Below, one piece after another: positions 1-7,996 of a stretch of 64,000 bases of DNA. Origin of the DNA: Schlegelella_A sp036263655 (GTDB lineage Bacteria; Pseudomonadota; Gammaproteobacteria; Burkholderiales; Burkholderiaceae_C); NCBI GenBank assembly GCA_036263655.1, contig DATAGP010000013.1, forward strand, positions 1 to 64,000. Direction: 5' to 3'. Within the stretch, counting starts at the first letter, position 1, and every line of letters starts with the position of its first letter. The notes under the pieces were generated by a model. It was not told where the DNA came from. It ran no database searches and worked only from the letters and a program-made list of their open reading frames with translations. The position numbers and the translations under genes were made by a program.

Positions 1-298
1 CCAGGTCGTGCTCGCCCGGGCGGGCGTCGGCCGGCGCCGTCGCCGAGAGCGCGCCGGCGGCCCCTGCCGTGCGGACCTCGACCGGCGTGGCCCGGCCCTT
101 CACCGGCATGCGCACGATCGCGCCCTGGCGGTTGAAGAGCTCCGCTTCGGCGGGCAGGCACACCATCTCGACGGCGTGCCTGGCGAGCACGAGCTTGGTC
201 GCCAGAAGCGAGCCGTATGACGCGCCGAGGATGAGGATGCGGCGCGCGCCTGCGGCCTTTCCGGTGGCCGGGCTCCGCTCGGGAGCGAGCGCGCTCAT
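1..298 (-). CDS. NAD(P)-binding Rossmann-fold protein, ketopantoate reductase-like (3' end outside window)
   Basis: Only the first 99 codons lie in the window; the gene runs off the left edge. After a polar leader of about 18 residues comes a beta-alpha-beta dinucleotide-binding start, RRILILGASYGSLLATKL, with the Gly-x-x-x-Gly spacing of ApbA/PanE and opine-dehydrogenase N-domains. It is followed by a second strand (EMVCLPAEAELFNRQG) where these families hold the ribose- or phosphate-binding residue. The fold assignment is reasonable, but the substrate cannot be judged from this fragment. The ATG start overlaps the stop of a tiny upstream reading frame. Confidence 0.55.
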   Translation of the reverse strand, partial: MSALAPERSPATGKAAGARRILILGASYGSLLATKLVLARHAVEMVCLPAEAELFNRQGAIVRMPVKGRATPVEVRTAGAAGALSATAPADARPGEHDL

Positions 299-375
299 GC
301 TGTGGGTCCCGCAAGGTGCCGCCCGGGCCGACACTCCCGGCGCAGGTTTTCGAGCCGACGGGTCCCCTTCTTCAT
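295..375 (-). other. Possible 26-codon leader ORF coupled to the downstream reductase-like gene
   Basis: A short frame begins MKKGTRRLENL at an ATG preceded by a GGAGAG-type ribosome binding site 5-6 nt upstream. It ends in a TGA that overlaps the next gene's ATG (ATGA). The peptide is basic and resembles nothing I know. It may be a translationally coupled leader or only chance, since such frames are common in G+C-rich DNA. Confidence 0.25.
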
Positions 376-405
376 GCTCGCTCTCCGATCGCGTCCCGAC
401 GAAAT

Positions 406-1491
406 CTACCCCAATGGCAGCGACAGCCATCCGGCTTTCGCTGCCTGCTCGTACGCAGCCTCCAACGTGACGTCAAAGACGGCCGGAACGCCGCTCCGGC
501 TCAGGGCCTCGATCAGCGCGGCAATATCCGCCGACCGGCGCGCATCGGCGGACACGTCCCGGATCCAGACCGCCAGCACGTGCTCGGCGTGCTTCGCCGC
601 GATGTCGCGGTAGATCGTCGCGTCGTCCTGGCCGCTGTCGCCCACGAGGATGAACGGCATGTCGGGGTAGGCGTCGAACAGGCGCTCGATCGCCCGGGTC
701 TTGTGCCGGGCGTGCTCGCCCGCGAACCATTGCTCGCCGTCGAGCCCGTAGTCCTTCAGGAACAGCGGTCCGCGCGGAATGCCGTGCAGCTCGAGGAAGC
801 GGCCGTACGGCTCGTGAAAGCCCCAGGAGGCGGACGACACGTAGAAGATCGGCTGGCGCTGCACGCCCTCGCCGTCGTAGGCCAGCGCGCGATAGAGCTC
901 GGGCAATCCCGGGAAGGTGTCGCGCAGGCGCGGGTCGCTGCGGATCACCTTGCGCCAGTGGCGCCTGAAATCGTGGATGCCGGTGTCCATCACCGTGTCG
1001 TCGAGGTCGCTGATGACGCCGAAGCGGGTGCCGGGCGGGACGCTCATGACCTCGGCAGCGAAGTCGCTCGGCGCCTGCCGGCTGCCGGGCACCTGCTCCA
1101 GCGTCACCGTGACCCGGCGCCAGGTCAGTCCCTCGCCGGGCGTCGGCTCGGCCGGCAGCTCGGCGGCGAAGAAGCCGTCGCTGTCGGTGACGGCAGTGGT
1201 CGCCGCGGCGCCGTGCCGGATCGTCAGCTTCGCACCCATGATCTCGCTCTCGACGTAGCGGCGGGCCATTGCGCGGATGTCGGCGAGCAGGCCCGTCGCC
1301 GGCGCGTCGGCCGGGTCGCCGACGCTGCCGTCGACGACATGGCCGCTCACGAACAGCCGGGTCGACGTGCCGAAACCGAGGTGGGCATGCACCCGCGCCG
1401 GGCCGACCCGCATGCGCCGCTCGCGCAGCTGCAGGCGAAGCGCGTCGACGCCGTTGTCGATCCGATGGGCGAGGCGGCGCAGCCGGGACAT
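406..1491 (-). CDS. App1-family phosphatidate phosphatase-like protein (DUF2183)
   Basis: This 361-residue protein has the layout of the yeast App1/DUF2183 family. An N-terminal beta-rich region (residues 35-155) precedes a HAD-type catalytic domain that opens at residues 160-167 with SDLDDTV. D162, D164 and T166 form the DxDxT nucleophile motif. A later VGDSGQDD segment supplies the acidic metal-binding motif of HAD phosphatases. There is no signal peptide, so it is probably cytosolic. Members hydrolyse phosphatidate in yeast; the bacterial substrate is not established. It lies 30 bp upstream of the start of the reductase-like fragment region, in the same direction. Confidence 0.8.
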   Translation of the reverse strand: MSRLRRLAHRIDNGVDALRLQLRERRMRVGPARVHAHLGFGTSTRLFVSGHVVDGSVGDPADAPATGLLADIRAMARRYVESEIMGAKLTIRHGAAATTAVTDSDGFFAAELPAEPTPGEGLTWRRVTVTLEQVPGSRQAPSDFAAEVMSVPPGTRFGVISDLDDTVMDTGIHDFRRHWRKVIRSDPRLRDTFPGLPELYRALAYDGEGVQRQPIFYVSSASWGFHEPYGRFLELHGIPRGPLFLKDYGLDGEQWFAGEHARHKTRAIERLFDAYPDMPFILVGDSGQDDATIYRDIAAKHAEHVLAVWIRDVSADARRSADIAALIEALSRSGVPAVFDVTLEAAYEQAAKAGWLSLPLG

Positions 1492-1596
1492 GGGCGGCTA
1501 GTTTCGCCGAGCACGGTGGCGGCGTCGCACTCCCCCAAACCCGGTGCCCGACGCGCTGATCGGGTTCGCGCGGCACGTTGCCTGCCAAAGGAGTGC

Positions 1597-1839
1597 ATGG
1601 ACATCGAGTCACTTCAGGCCGAGGCCTACGCCGACGCCAAAGCAGCGCTTCAGGCCTGCGCCGAGGCTGCCGAACAGGTTTTGACGGCTGTGGTCCGGCT
1701 GGAGGAAGCCCAGCGGGCGCTGCGCCGCAGCAACCAGACCCTGGCCGAGGTCAACCGGCTCTGTGGCGCCCCCGTCGCAGCCGAGACCGCGCGGGAAGCG
1801 CCGGCCTTGCGCCTCGTGTCCGGTCAGCGGTCGCGCTGA
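1597..1839 (+). CDS. Small coiled-coil hypothetical protein
   Basis: An 80-residue protein starting MDIESLQAEAYADAKAAL, with an AAAGGAG ribosome binding site at about 1586-1592 just upstream of the ATG. Residues 5-55 are rich in Ala, Glu, Gln and Leu in a heptad-like pattern, predicting one long helix or coiled coil, followed by a flexible tail. It has no membrane segment or signal peptide. I do not recognise a family. The strong RBS and the start, chosen inside a much longer open frame, favour a real gene. Confidence 0.5.
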   Translation: MDIESLQAEAYADAKAALQACAEAAEQVLTAVVRLEEAQRALRRSNQTLAEVNRLCGAPVAAETAREAPALRLVSGQRSR

Positions 1840-1882
1840 GTCCGTCGCCTGCGGGCGGCGGCGGGCGGCGAAGCCGCCTTCC

Positions 1883-2056
1883 CTAGCCGAACGTCCTCGA
1901 GCGCCTCGAGTAGCCCTGCTCGAAGCAGGTTCGGCATGCGAACACGGCGCCGAAGAACACGCCCCCGCTCTTCTCGCGCAACCGCTTGCACTTGCTGCAG
2001 GTCAGGAGCGGGGTGCGATCCGTGCGGTTGCCCGGCAAGGTGGTGGTGACGGTCAT
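1883..2056 (-). CDS. Small zinc-ribbon-like hypothetical protein
   Basis: A 57-residue basic protein with two Cys pairs, CSKC near residue 20 and CRTC near residue 41. This is the CxxC-x(n)-CxxC layout of a small zinc ribbon. No membrane segment is present. The start at 2056 (MTVTTTLPGN) is chosen because upstream in-frame sequence is Arg-rich and looks non-coding, although no clear ribosome binding site is visible. Function unknown; it might bind nucleic acid or simply be a structural zinc protein. Confidence 0.45.
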   Translation of the reverse strand: MTVTTTLPGNRTDRTPLLTCSKCKRLREKSGGVFFGAVFACRTCFEQGYSRRSRTFG

Positions 2057-2265
2057 GCGTCCATATCGGCCGGCGCGCCAAGCTCCTTGAGCGCCGCACG
2101 CGACCTCGCCGGCCGAACGGCGATCGCCCGCCGCGCCGGTCGCCGCGTCCGTGCGAAAGCGCGACGTTTGCACGATCTCCCGGTGGCGCTGGCATCTTTC
2201 TCGCTCCACCATTCCCGGCGGAGATCGGCCACGCTCGCGTCGAAGAAGCCGCTCCGGGAGGTTGC

Positions 2266-2997
2266 ATGCGGACACTCATCTGCTTCGTGGCGGCGCTGTG
2301 CCTGTCGCCCGCGTCGTCGCTGGCCGCCGATCTGACGGCGCTCGAGACGCGCTGGGTTCGCGGCATCTGGCCGGTGGTCGCGTTCGCCAGGGCGGCGAGC
2401 GTGCCGCTCGACATCGTCGTGCAGCCGCAGCCGACGCCCGGCGCGGCGCCGCTGGCGCTGGGTTTCGTCGACGGCCGCTGCAAGATGGTGCTGTCGATGC
2501 GCGGCAACGACGAGGCGCAGGCCACGCTCGACCGCATCGAGCCCGACCTCCTGGACGCCGCCCTGGAGCTGATGGCGGCGCACGAGCTCGGCCACTGCCG
2601 GCGCTACCTCGACGGCACCTGGATGACCTCGCCGGCGCGCTTCAACCCCGACGCGCCGGCGACGCGGCGCGGCGACCTCGCCGACGCGTACCGGGGCATG
2701 CGCGCGGTGCGCCGCGAGGAAGGCTATGCCGATCTCGTCGGACTGGCGTGGACGTGGCAGCGGCATCGCTCGCGCTACGCGCGGCTGCACGCCTGGCTGC
2801 TCGCCGAGCGCGGGCGAGACCTGATCCCGGGCAGCCACCACGACACGCTGGCCTGGGTCCGCCTGGCGCAGAACGGCGGTGCGCTGTCGCGGGCGTCGAT
2901 CTTCGACGCTGCCGCAGCGCTCTGGGGCGACGCGATCGAGCGCTCCGAAAGCGACGCGAGCGCCCCTGAGGGCGGCGCGGGCGGCACCTTCAGGTGA
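2266..2997 (+). CDS. Secreted putative zinc metallopeptidase (HExxH)
   Basis: A 243-residue protein with a cleavable-looking signal peptide (residues 1-21, ending SSLAA). Residues 106-110 read HELGH, the HExxH zinc motif, within a predicted helix. A downstream EEGYADL (residues 151-157) could supply the third, acidic ligand as in gluzincin-type sites. This suggests a periplasmic or secreted peptidase of unknown substrate. The last codons overlap the end of the convergent methyltransferase-like pseudogene by 8 bp. I do not recognise the exact family, and proteolytic activity is inferred from the motif only. Confidence 0.6.
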   Translation: MRTLICFVAALCLSPASSLAADLTALETRWVRGIWPVVAFARAASVPLDIVVQPQPTPGAAPLALGFVDGRCKMVLSMRGNDEAQATLDRIEPDLLDAALELMAAHELGHCRRYLDGTWMTSPARFNPDAPATRRGDLADAYRGMRAVRREEGYADLVGLAWTWQRHRSRYARLHAWLLAERGRDLIPGSHHDTLAWVRLAQNGGALSRASIFDAAAALWGDAIERSESDASAPEGGAGGTFR

Positions 2998-3630
2998 AGA
3001 GCACGTAGTCGGCCTTGTCCGGCCGGTTCGGCTGGTCGAGCTCGATCGGGTAGCGCCTCGCGTTCGGGCGTGCCAGCTCCGCCGCGCTGACCAGGCGCCG
3101 GTTCAGCAGCGAGATCTCCAGCACTCTCGGACAGGCGGAGCCGGTGATCAGAGGTCCGTAGTTGTTCCCGTGCACGTGGACGATGACGAAGTGCTGCCTC
3201 AGCCGCTCGAGCAGCGAATCGACGTGCGTCGCCATCAGGTCGCAGTCGTGGAACTCGATCGCCATGCCGTCGGTCCGCGGAAGGCGACGCGGAGCTGCCG
3301 GTAGTCGCGGCTCGCCGCCCACTCGGCACGGGCTTCGTTCAGGCGGCCTCTCGCAGCGACGGCCGCGGCGCGCAAGCCGTGCCACCAGGCATCGCGGCGC
3401 AGGCGGCCCGCCGAGACCGTGCCGTCGACGCCGATCAACGCCATGCCCGGACGGCGGGCGAGGACGGCCTCCTCGAACGACCAGTCGGTGTTGATGCCCA
3501 GGCCGATGAGCACGCCGCAATCGCGAAAGCAGCGCTCGCTGACGACGTAGCCGCCGTCGTGGTCCCGTCCCAAACGAACCAGGTCGTCGACCGGCACGGG
3601 GCGCAGGCGAGCGAGGTCGGGAGCCGTCAT
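2990..3630 (-). pseudogene. FkbM-like methyltransferase, frameshifted
   Basis: Two overlapping minus-strand frames each hold part of one protein. The frame opening at 3630 starts MTAPDLARLRPVPVDDLVRLG, continues with a DGGYVV motif and then GLGINTDWSFEE, typical of N-termini of FkbM-type SAM-dependent methyltransferases. It then degenerates to an Arg/Ser-rich tail. The other frame, ending at 2990, contains AIEFHDCDL and a HVHGNNYGPL segment that match C-terminal parts of such proteins. The reading frame must switch near 3270-3300. The combined length, roughly 210 residues, is short for the family and lacks a clear middle segment, so a deletion plus frameshift is likely. A sequencing error cannot be excluded. 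Confidence 0.6.
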
Positions 3631-3664
3631 GGGATGGGGGCAGAGGTCGTCGGCGCGCCCCGGT

Positions 3665-4126
3665 TCACCCTTGTGCGACGTCCACCCACTCCGCTGCTGC
3701 CAGCTCGACGAGTCGGGCCGGCGTGATGCGCATGGCCGTGTGGGTGTCGCCGGCAGCGGGCACGACCACGTCGAAGGCGCGCAGCGACAGGTCGGCGTAC
3801 ACCCGCAGCGGGCGCGGCAGGCCGATCGGGCAGACGCCGCCGACCGGGTGGCTCGTCGCTTCGAGCACCTCGGCGGCGTCGAGCATCTTGGCCTTGGCGC
3901 CGAAGCGGTCCTTGTACTTGCGGTTGTCGAGGCGGGCCTCGCCGCTCATGACGATGAGGATCGGCTCGCCGTCCAGACGCAGCGACAGCGTCTTGGCGAT
4001 TTGGGCCGGCTGCACGCCGTGCGCGGCGGCGGCGAGCGCCACCGTCGCCGTGCTGGTGGTCGCCTCGAGGATCTCGATCTCCGGCGCGTGCTCCGCGAGG
4101 AAGGCGCGGACCGAGTGCAGACTCAT
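3665..4126 (-). CDS. YbaK/EbsC-family aminoacyl-tRNA deacylase-like protein
   Basis: A 153-residue protein matching the YbaK/ProX fold, which hydrolyses mischarged aminoacyl-tRNAs in trans. K45 in QIAKTLSLRL is in the position of the conserved lysine, and HPVGGVCPIGLP (around residues 92-104) is the family's Gly-rich substrate loop. The sequence spans the single domain from end to end with no signal peptide, so it is cytoplasmic. It may clear Cys- or Ala-mischarged tRNAPro or a related error; specificity cannot be read from sequence. It is divergent from the GNAT gene, with starts 43 bp apart. Confidence 0.85.
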   Translation of the reverse strand: MSLHSVRAFLAEHAPEIEILEATTSTATVALAAAAHGVQPAQIAKTLSLRLDGEPILIVMSGEARLDNRKYKDRFGAKAKMLDAAEVLEATSHPVGGVCPIGLPRPLRVYADLSLRAFDVVVPAAGDTHTAMRITPARLVELAAAEWVDVAQG

Positions 4127-4168
4127 GGCCTACGCCTTCGGCAACGCCGCGCCCGCAGCCACCGGGAC

Positions 4169-4735
4169 ATGCACGAGCTCGCCTTCCGGAACCTCGACCG
4201 TCGGGACTTCCCGTTTCTGCGCTCGTGGCTGCGCGAGCCGCACGTCGAGCGCTGGTGGAACCACGAGGTGTCGGACGCCGCCCTCGAACGCGACTTCGGC
4301 GCCGTCGTCGACGGCCGCGATCCCGCCGACGTGTTCATCGTCTCGGCCGGCGCTCGCCCGATCGGGCTGCTCCAGCGCTACCGGTTCGCCGACAACCCCG
4401 AGTACCTGGACGAGCTCGCGCCAGTGCTCGCCGTTCCACCCGAGGCCCTCGGCATCGACTACTTCGTCGGCGACCCTGCCGCGCTGCGGCAGGGTCTCGG
4501 CACCGACATGATCCGCATCGCGGTCGCCAGGATCTGGATCGATCACCCCACGGCCCCTGCCGTGGTCGTGCCCGTCAACGAAGCCAACGTGGCCTCGTGG
4601 CGCGTGCTGGAGCGGGCCGGCTTCGAGCGCGTCGCGCGCGGGCCGCTGCGGCCGGACAACCCGATCGATCGCAACGCGCACTTCATCTATCGCATCGAAC
4701 CGCCTCGCCCCTGCGCGGACCGATCCGGCGGGTGA
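4169..4735 (+). CDS. GNAT acetyltransferase, AAC(6')-like
   Basis: A 188-residue acetyltransferase. The N-terminus (FRNLDRRDFPFLRSWLREPHV) and the WWN motif near residue 29 resemble the Acetyltransf_8/AAC(6') group. DYFVGDPAALRQGLGTDMIR (residues 98-116) is the acetyl-CoA pyrophosphate-binding loop (motif A, here RQGLGT). NEANVASWRVLERAGFE is the classical motif B. The ATG at 4169 gives a normal-length protein. Homologues acetylate aminoglycosides, but the same fold acetylates siderophore or peptide amines, and the iron block next door leaves that open. Confidence 0.75.
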   Translation: MHELAFRNLDRRDFPFLRSWLREPHVERWWNHEVSDAALERDFGAVVDGRDPADVFIVSAGARPIGLLQRYRFADNPEYLDELAPVLAVPPEALGIDYFVGDPAALRQGLGTDMIRIAVARIWIDHPTAPAVVVPVNEANVASWRVLERAGFERVARGPLRPDNPIDRNAHFIYRIEPPRPCADRSGG

Positions 4736-4767
4736 CCAGCGAGGTCCATGACCGACGCGTCGCACGC

Positions 4768-7038
4768 CTAGAACGCGACCACCGCCGCGACACCGGCCGT
4801 CCACGTCCGCTGCGGCGCCGGCTCGAAAAAGCGGGCGTTGCCCTCGTTGACGATCACCGAGCCCGCATAGCGGCGGCCGAAGAGGTTGTCGATGCGGCCG
4901 AAGCCGCTCAGTTGCCAGGCGCCGACCTGGGCCACGTAGCCGAGGTGGACGTTGGCGACGGCATGTCCGCCGGCGGAGTCGCTGTTGGCGTCGTTCACGA
5001 CGATGCGGCCGAGGGCGCGTGCCTCGATCCCGCCGCGCCAGCCGAGCGCCGGAACCCAGGCCAACGACGCGTGCAAGGCCGACCGGGCGACCCCCGGGAT
5101 GCGGTTGCCGGCCGGGATGGTCAGGTTGGGGGTCGTGCAGGGCGTGCCGGCGCAAGTGGTGAAGGCATCGCGGTAGCGCGCGTCGAGCCAGGTCCACGAG
5201 AGCTGACTCTGCAGGTCGTGGCCCAGCTCGGCCGACCACGCGGCTTCCAGCCCGCGACGCCTCGTCTTGCCTGCGTTCTGGAACGTCGAGCGGCCGCCGA
5301 CGTTCGTCTGGGTGACGATCTCCCCCTCGGTGCGCGTCTCGAACAAGGCGACGTTGGCGACGCCCCACCGCGGCGACCTCGCCTTGACGCCGACCTCGAC
5401 GTTGTCGCTCCGCGACGCCTGCAGGCCCAGGTTGAGACCGGTCTCCCCGTTCGGGCGATAGGCGAGCTCGTTGAACGTCGGCGTCTCGAAGCCGCGGCCG
5501 ACCGTCGCATAGACGCGCAGGTCCGGCGTCACCGCGTACATCAGGCCGAGCACCGGCAGCGTCGCCTTGAACTCCACGCTGCCGCTGTCGTCGGGATTGC
5601 TGCCCTGGATGAACTGGTCGCTGGAGCGGAAGCGGACGCTGCTGCGGCGCACGCCGGCGTGCAGGTTCCATCGATCGGCGAACTGCCACGACCCCTGCAG
5701 GTAGGGATCCGCATTGACCACCTCGTTGTGCTCGTCGCGGCGCAGCTCGCCGCGCACGCCGAGGGTGGTGCCGACGAAGTTGCGGTAGCCGCGACGATGT
5801 TCCGAGAGCTCGTCGTAGGCCAAGCCGCCGACGAGCTCGAAGCGGCGCCCGGCGAGCAGGGTGCGCGCCGTCCAGCGCAGGTCGGCACCGAGGTAGTCGC
5901 GCTCGAGATCGATCACCCCGCCGGGGTGCAGGGGGCTCGCCTGGGGCCCGACCGGGATCGCCTGGAACTGCTCGGTCTTGCGCCTGCCGCCGTACAGCAG
6001 GGCGCGCACCGAGTGGACGGCGTCGATGCGGCGCTCGTAGATCACGCCGGCCTGGGTCTGGTCGACGGTCTTGCGCGTGTTGAAGGCCAGCGCCGACGGA
6101 TCGACGCCGCGCGGGTCGGCCTCGAACTGAGCCCGTGTCAGGCCGAGCGGATCCTGGGCCTTCGGCAGCGACACCGCGTTGGCGATCAGGGTCAGCGTGC
6201 TGCCCTCGTCGGGCCGCAGGGTGATCTTGGCGTTGCCGATCCGGCGCTCGGCAGCACTGTGCTCCCGGTAGCCGTCGGTGGTGAAGGCACTGGCACTGAG
6301 CACGTAGCCGAACCCGCTGCCGCCGCCGCTGGCCTTGAGGCCGAGCCGACCCGTGCCGTCGCTGCCGCCGGCGAGATCGATGCCCAACTTCGGTGCGCCG
6401 CCACCTTCCTCCGTGAACACCTGGATCACGCCGCCCGACGAGTTGCCGTACAAGGCCGAGAACGGGCCGCGCAGGATCTCGATGCGATCGGCGGAGCCGA
6501 GATCGACGTTGGTGATCTGCCCCTGGCCGTCGGGCAGGGTGGCGGGGATCCCGTCGACGTAGAGGCGCACGCCCCGGATGCCGAAGGTCGAGCGGGCGCC
6601 GAAGCCGCGCACCGAGATCTGCACGTCCTGCGCGTAGTTCTGCCGGTCGCGGGCGAGCAGCCCGGGGACGCCGGCCAGCGACTCGGAGATGTTGACCTGC
6701 AGCCGCGCGTTGCGGATGCCGCTGCCCTCCACGCGCTCGGTCGAGGCGGGGACGTCGAAGGGATCGCTCTCGGTCCGTGTCGCCGTGACCACCACCGGGG
6801 CCAGTTGCGCCGTGCCGGACGTCGGGCCGGCACCGGAGGTCGCGCCCTGGGCCGAGGCTTCCTGCGCCGCCGCGAGCGCGAGAGCGGCGGCGAGCGCGGC
6901 GCTGCAACGGAACGCCGTTCCGTTCGCCGCGCCCGGTCCGTGGGCGCCGCGCGACGTGCGTGCAGGTCGCGCCTTCAGGCGACGACCGCGTTCCCCTCGC
7001 TGCTGTTCCTCGTCCATGCCACGTGCCGATCGCCGCAT
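4768..7038 (-). CDS. TonB-dependent outer-membrane receptor
   Basis: A 756-residue receptor. An unusually long polar leader precedes a signal-peptide-like segment at residues 43-64 (ending ASAQ). A TonB-box-like LAPVVVTATRT follows at about 79-89, then a plug domain with VRGFGARSTFGIRGVRLYVDG and RGPFSALYGNSSGG. The rest is a beta-barrel ending in the terminal Phe expected for outer-membrane insertion. The internal Met8 (7017) is an alternative start. It lies 33 bp downstream of bfd on the same strand, behind a Fur-box-like site. It is therefore likely an iron-repressed uptake receptor, with the ligand (siderophore, haem or other chelate) unknown. Confidence 0.88.
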   Translation of the reverse strand: MRRSARGMDEEQQRGERGRRLKARPARTSRGAHGPGAANGTAFRCSAALAAALALAAAQEASAQGATSGAGPTSGTAQLAPVVVTATRTESDPFDVPASTERVEGSGIRNARLQVNISESLAGVPGLLARDRQNYAQDVQISVRGFGARSTFGIRGVRLYVDGIPATLPDGQGQITNVDLGSADRIEILRGPFSALYGNSSGGVIQVFTEEGGGAPKLGIDLAGGSDGTGRLGLKASGGGSGFGYVLSASAFTTDGYREHSAAERRIGNAKITLRPDEGSTLTLIANAVSLPKAQDPLGLTRAQFEADPRGVDPSALAFNTRKTVDQTQAGVIYERRIDAVHSVRALLYGGRRKTEQFQAIPVGPQASPLHPGGVIDLERDYLGADLRWTARTLLAGRRFELVGGLAYDELSEHRRGYRNFVGTTLGVRGELRRDEHNEVVNADPYLQGSWQFADRWNLHAGVRRSSVRFRSSDQFIQGSNPDDSGSVEFKATLPVLGLMYAVTPDLRVYATVGRGFETPTFNELAYRPNGETGLNLGLQASRSDNVEVGVKARSPRWGVANVALFETRTEGEIVTQTNVGGRSTFQNAGKTRRRGLEAAWSAELGHDLQSQLSWTWLDARYRDAFTTCAGTPCTTPNLTIPAGNRIPGVARSALHASLAWVPALGWRGGIEARALGRIVVNDANSDSAGGHAVANVHLGYVAQVGAWQLSGFGRIDNLFGRRYAGSVIVNEGNARFFEPAPQRTWTAGVAAVVAF

Positions 7039-7071
7039 TCTCGACGATCCACCGGTCGCCGCAGCGGAGCC

Positions 7072-7296
7072 TCACGCATAGGCCGGCGACGTGGCCCGGG
7101 ATTCGGGGCCCGCGTGGGCTCGCGCGCCATGCTCCGCGCAGGCCTTGTCGTAGATCTGCTGCGCGCAGCTCCGGCAGCAGCCGCAGCGGGAAGCCACGCC
7201 GGTCTCGATCTGCAGATCCTCGAAGGAGCTCGCGCCGTCGCGCACCACCCGGACGATGTCGCGATCGCTCACGCGTTGGCAGATGCAGACGATCAT
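7072..7296 (-). CDS. bfd: Bacterioferritin-associated ferredoxin
   Basis: A 74-residue protein with the BFD-like [2Fe-2S] pattern: C4 and C6 in MIVCICQRVS, then C38 and C41 within RCGCCRSC. Bfd reduces ferric iron in the bacterioferritin core and releases it when iron is scarce. It is the first gene of a likely two-gene unit with the TonB receptor, and bfr lies just upstream on the same strand. The C-terminal 20 residues are low-complexity and not part of the domain. A Fur-like site 50-70 bp upstream of the ATG fits iron-starvation induction. Confidence 0.88.
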   Translation of the reverse strand: MIVCICQRVSDRDIVRVVRDGASSFEDLQIETGVASRCGCCRSCAQQIYDKACAEHGARAHAGPESRATSPAYA

Positions 7297-7346
7297 GGGC
7301 CAGCCCGGTCCGGACAGTGCCTCCAGCGAGGCGAGGCCGCGATGCT

Positions 7347-7368
7347 ATCTCAAACGCGAATCATTCTC
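7347..7368 (-). promoter_or_regulatory. Candidate Fur box upstream of bfd
   Basis: Read on the minus strand the site is TGAGAATGATTCGCGTTTGA. Its left half closely matches the GATAATGAT half of a Fur box, while the right half is degenerate. It sits between the bfr stop and the bfd start, in a locally A+T-rich patch. That suits iron-dependent repression of bfd and the TonB receptor gene. The call is by eye, without matrix scoring. Confidence 0.5.
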
Positions 7369-7382
7369 AACCGGTTTCGCGC

Positions 7383-7859
7383 CTAGGACGGCTCGCCCAT
7401 CTGCGACTGCAGCCAGTTCTGCTCGCCGACCTTGGCGACCAGGCCGATCTGCGTCTGCAGGTGGTCGATGTGCTCCTCGGTGTCCTCGAGGATGTCGCCC
7501 AGGATGTCGCGCGAGACGTAGTCGCGCACGCTCTCGCAACAGCCCATCGCTTCCTTGAGGAGCACCTGCGAGTCGAGCTCGGCGCGCAGGTCGCAGTCGA
7601 GGATCTCGACCGCGGTCTCGCCGATCAGCAGCTTGCCGAGATCCTGCAGGTTGGGCAGGCCGTCGAGCATGAGGATGCGCTCGATCAGCCGGTCGGCGTG
7701 CTTCATCTCCTCGATCGACTCCTCGTACTCGTGCTTGGCCATGCGCCGCAGCCCCCAGTTCTTGAGCATGCGGCAGTGCAGGACGTACTGGTTGATCGCC
7801 GTCAGCTCGTTCCTCAGCTGGCGGTTCAGGTACTCGATCACCTGGGCGTCGCCTTTCAT
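7383..7859 (-). CDS. bfr: Bacterioferritin
   Basis: A 158-residue ferritin-like protein aligning end to end with E. coli Bfr. Met52 (EEMKHAD) is the inter-subunit haem ligand. Ferroxidase ligands E18, E51, H54, E94 and H130 are present in order. The position equivalent to E127 reads Thr, in DTEEHID, with Glu at 128 and 129. It stores iron as a ferric mineral in a 24-mer. Its stop lies 86 bp upstream of the bfd start, and the candidate Fur box sits in that gap, so the two genes are probably regulated in opposite senses. Confidence 0.93.
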   Translation of the reverse strand: MKGDAQVIEYLNRQLRNELTAINQYVLHCRMLKNWGLRRMAKHEYEESIEEMKHADRLIERILMLDGLPNLQDLGKLLIGETAVEILDCDLRAELDSQVLLKEAMGCCESVRDYVSRDILGDILEDTEEHIDHLQTQIGLVAKVGEQNWLQSQMGEPS

Positions 7860-7880
7860 GTGCGCACTCCGGCGGTTGCG

Positions 7881-7890
7881 ATCACGTGAT
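7881..7890. repeat. 10-bp palindrome upstream of bfr
   Basis: ATCACGTGAT is a perfect palindrome 21 bp upstream of the bfr start codon. Its position within the likely 5' untranslated or promoter region could make it an operator, but no known consensus is clearly matched. Confidence 0.3.
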
Positions 7891-7996
7891 TGTGCGTCGC
7901 GTGCAAGGCGCGAAAAAGTACCGCGGTGCAACGCGCCGTCGTCGTTCCTTACGAATGCTTGCGCCTTTTCGCAGTGCCGGATGTTGAACTGCAGCG

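Noticed and set aside
4130..7075. Very long open frame opposite the TonB receptor and GNAT
   Set aside because: Arg/Ala/Gly-rich composition and no domain pattern. Both real genes in this region account for the sequence; it is a high-GC shadow frame.
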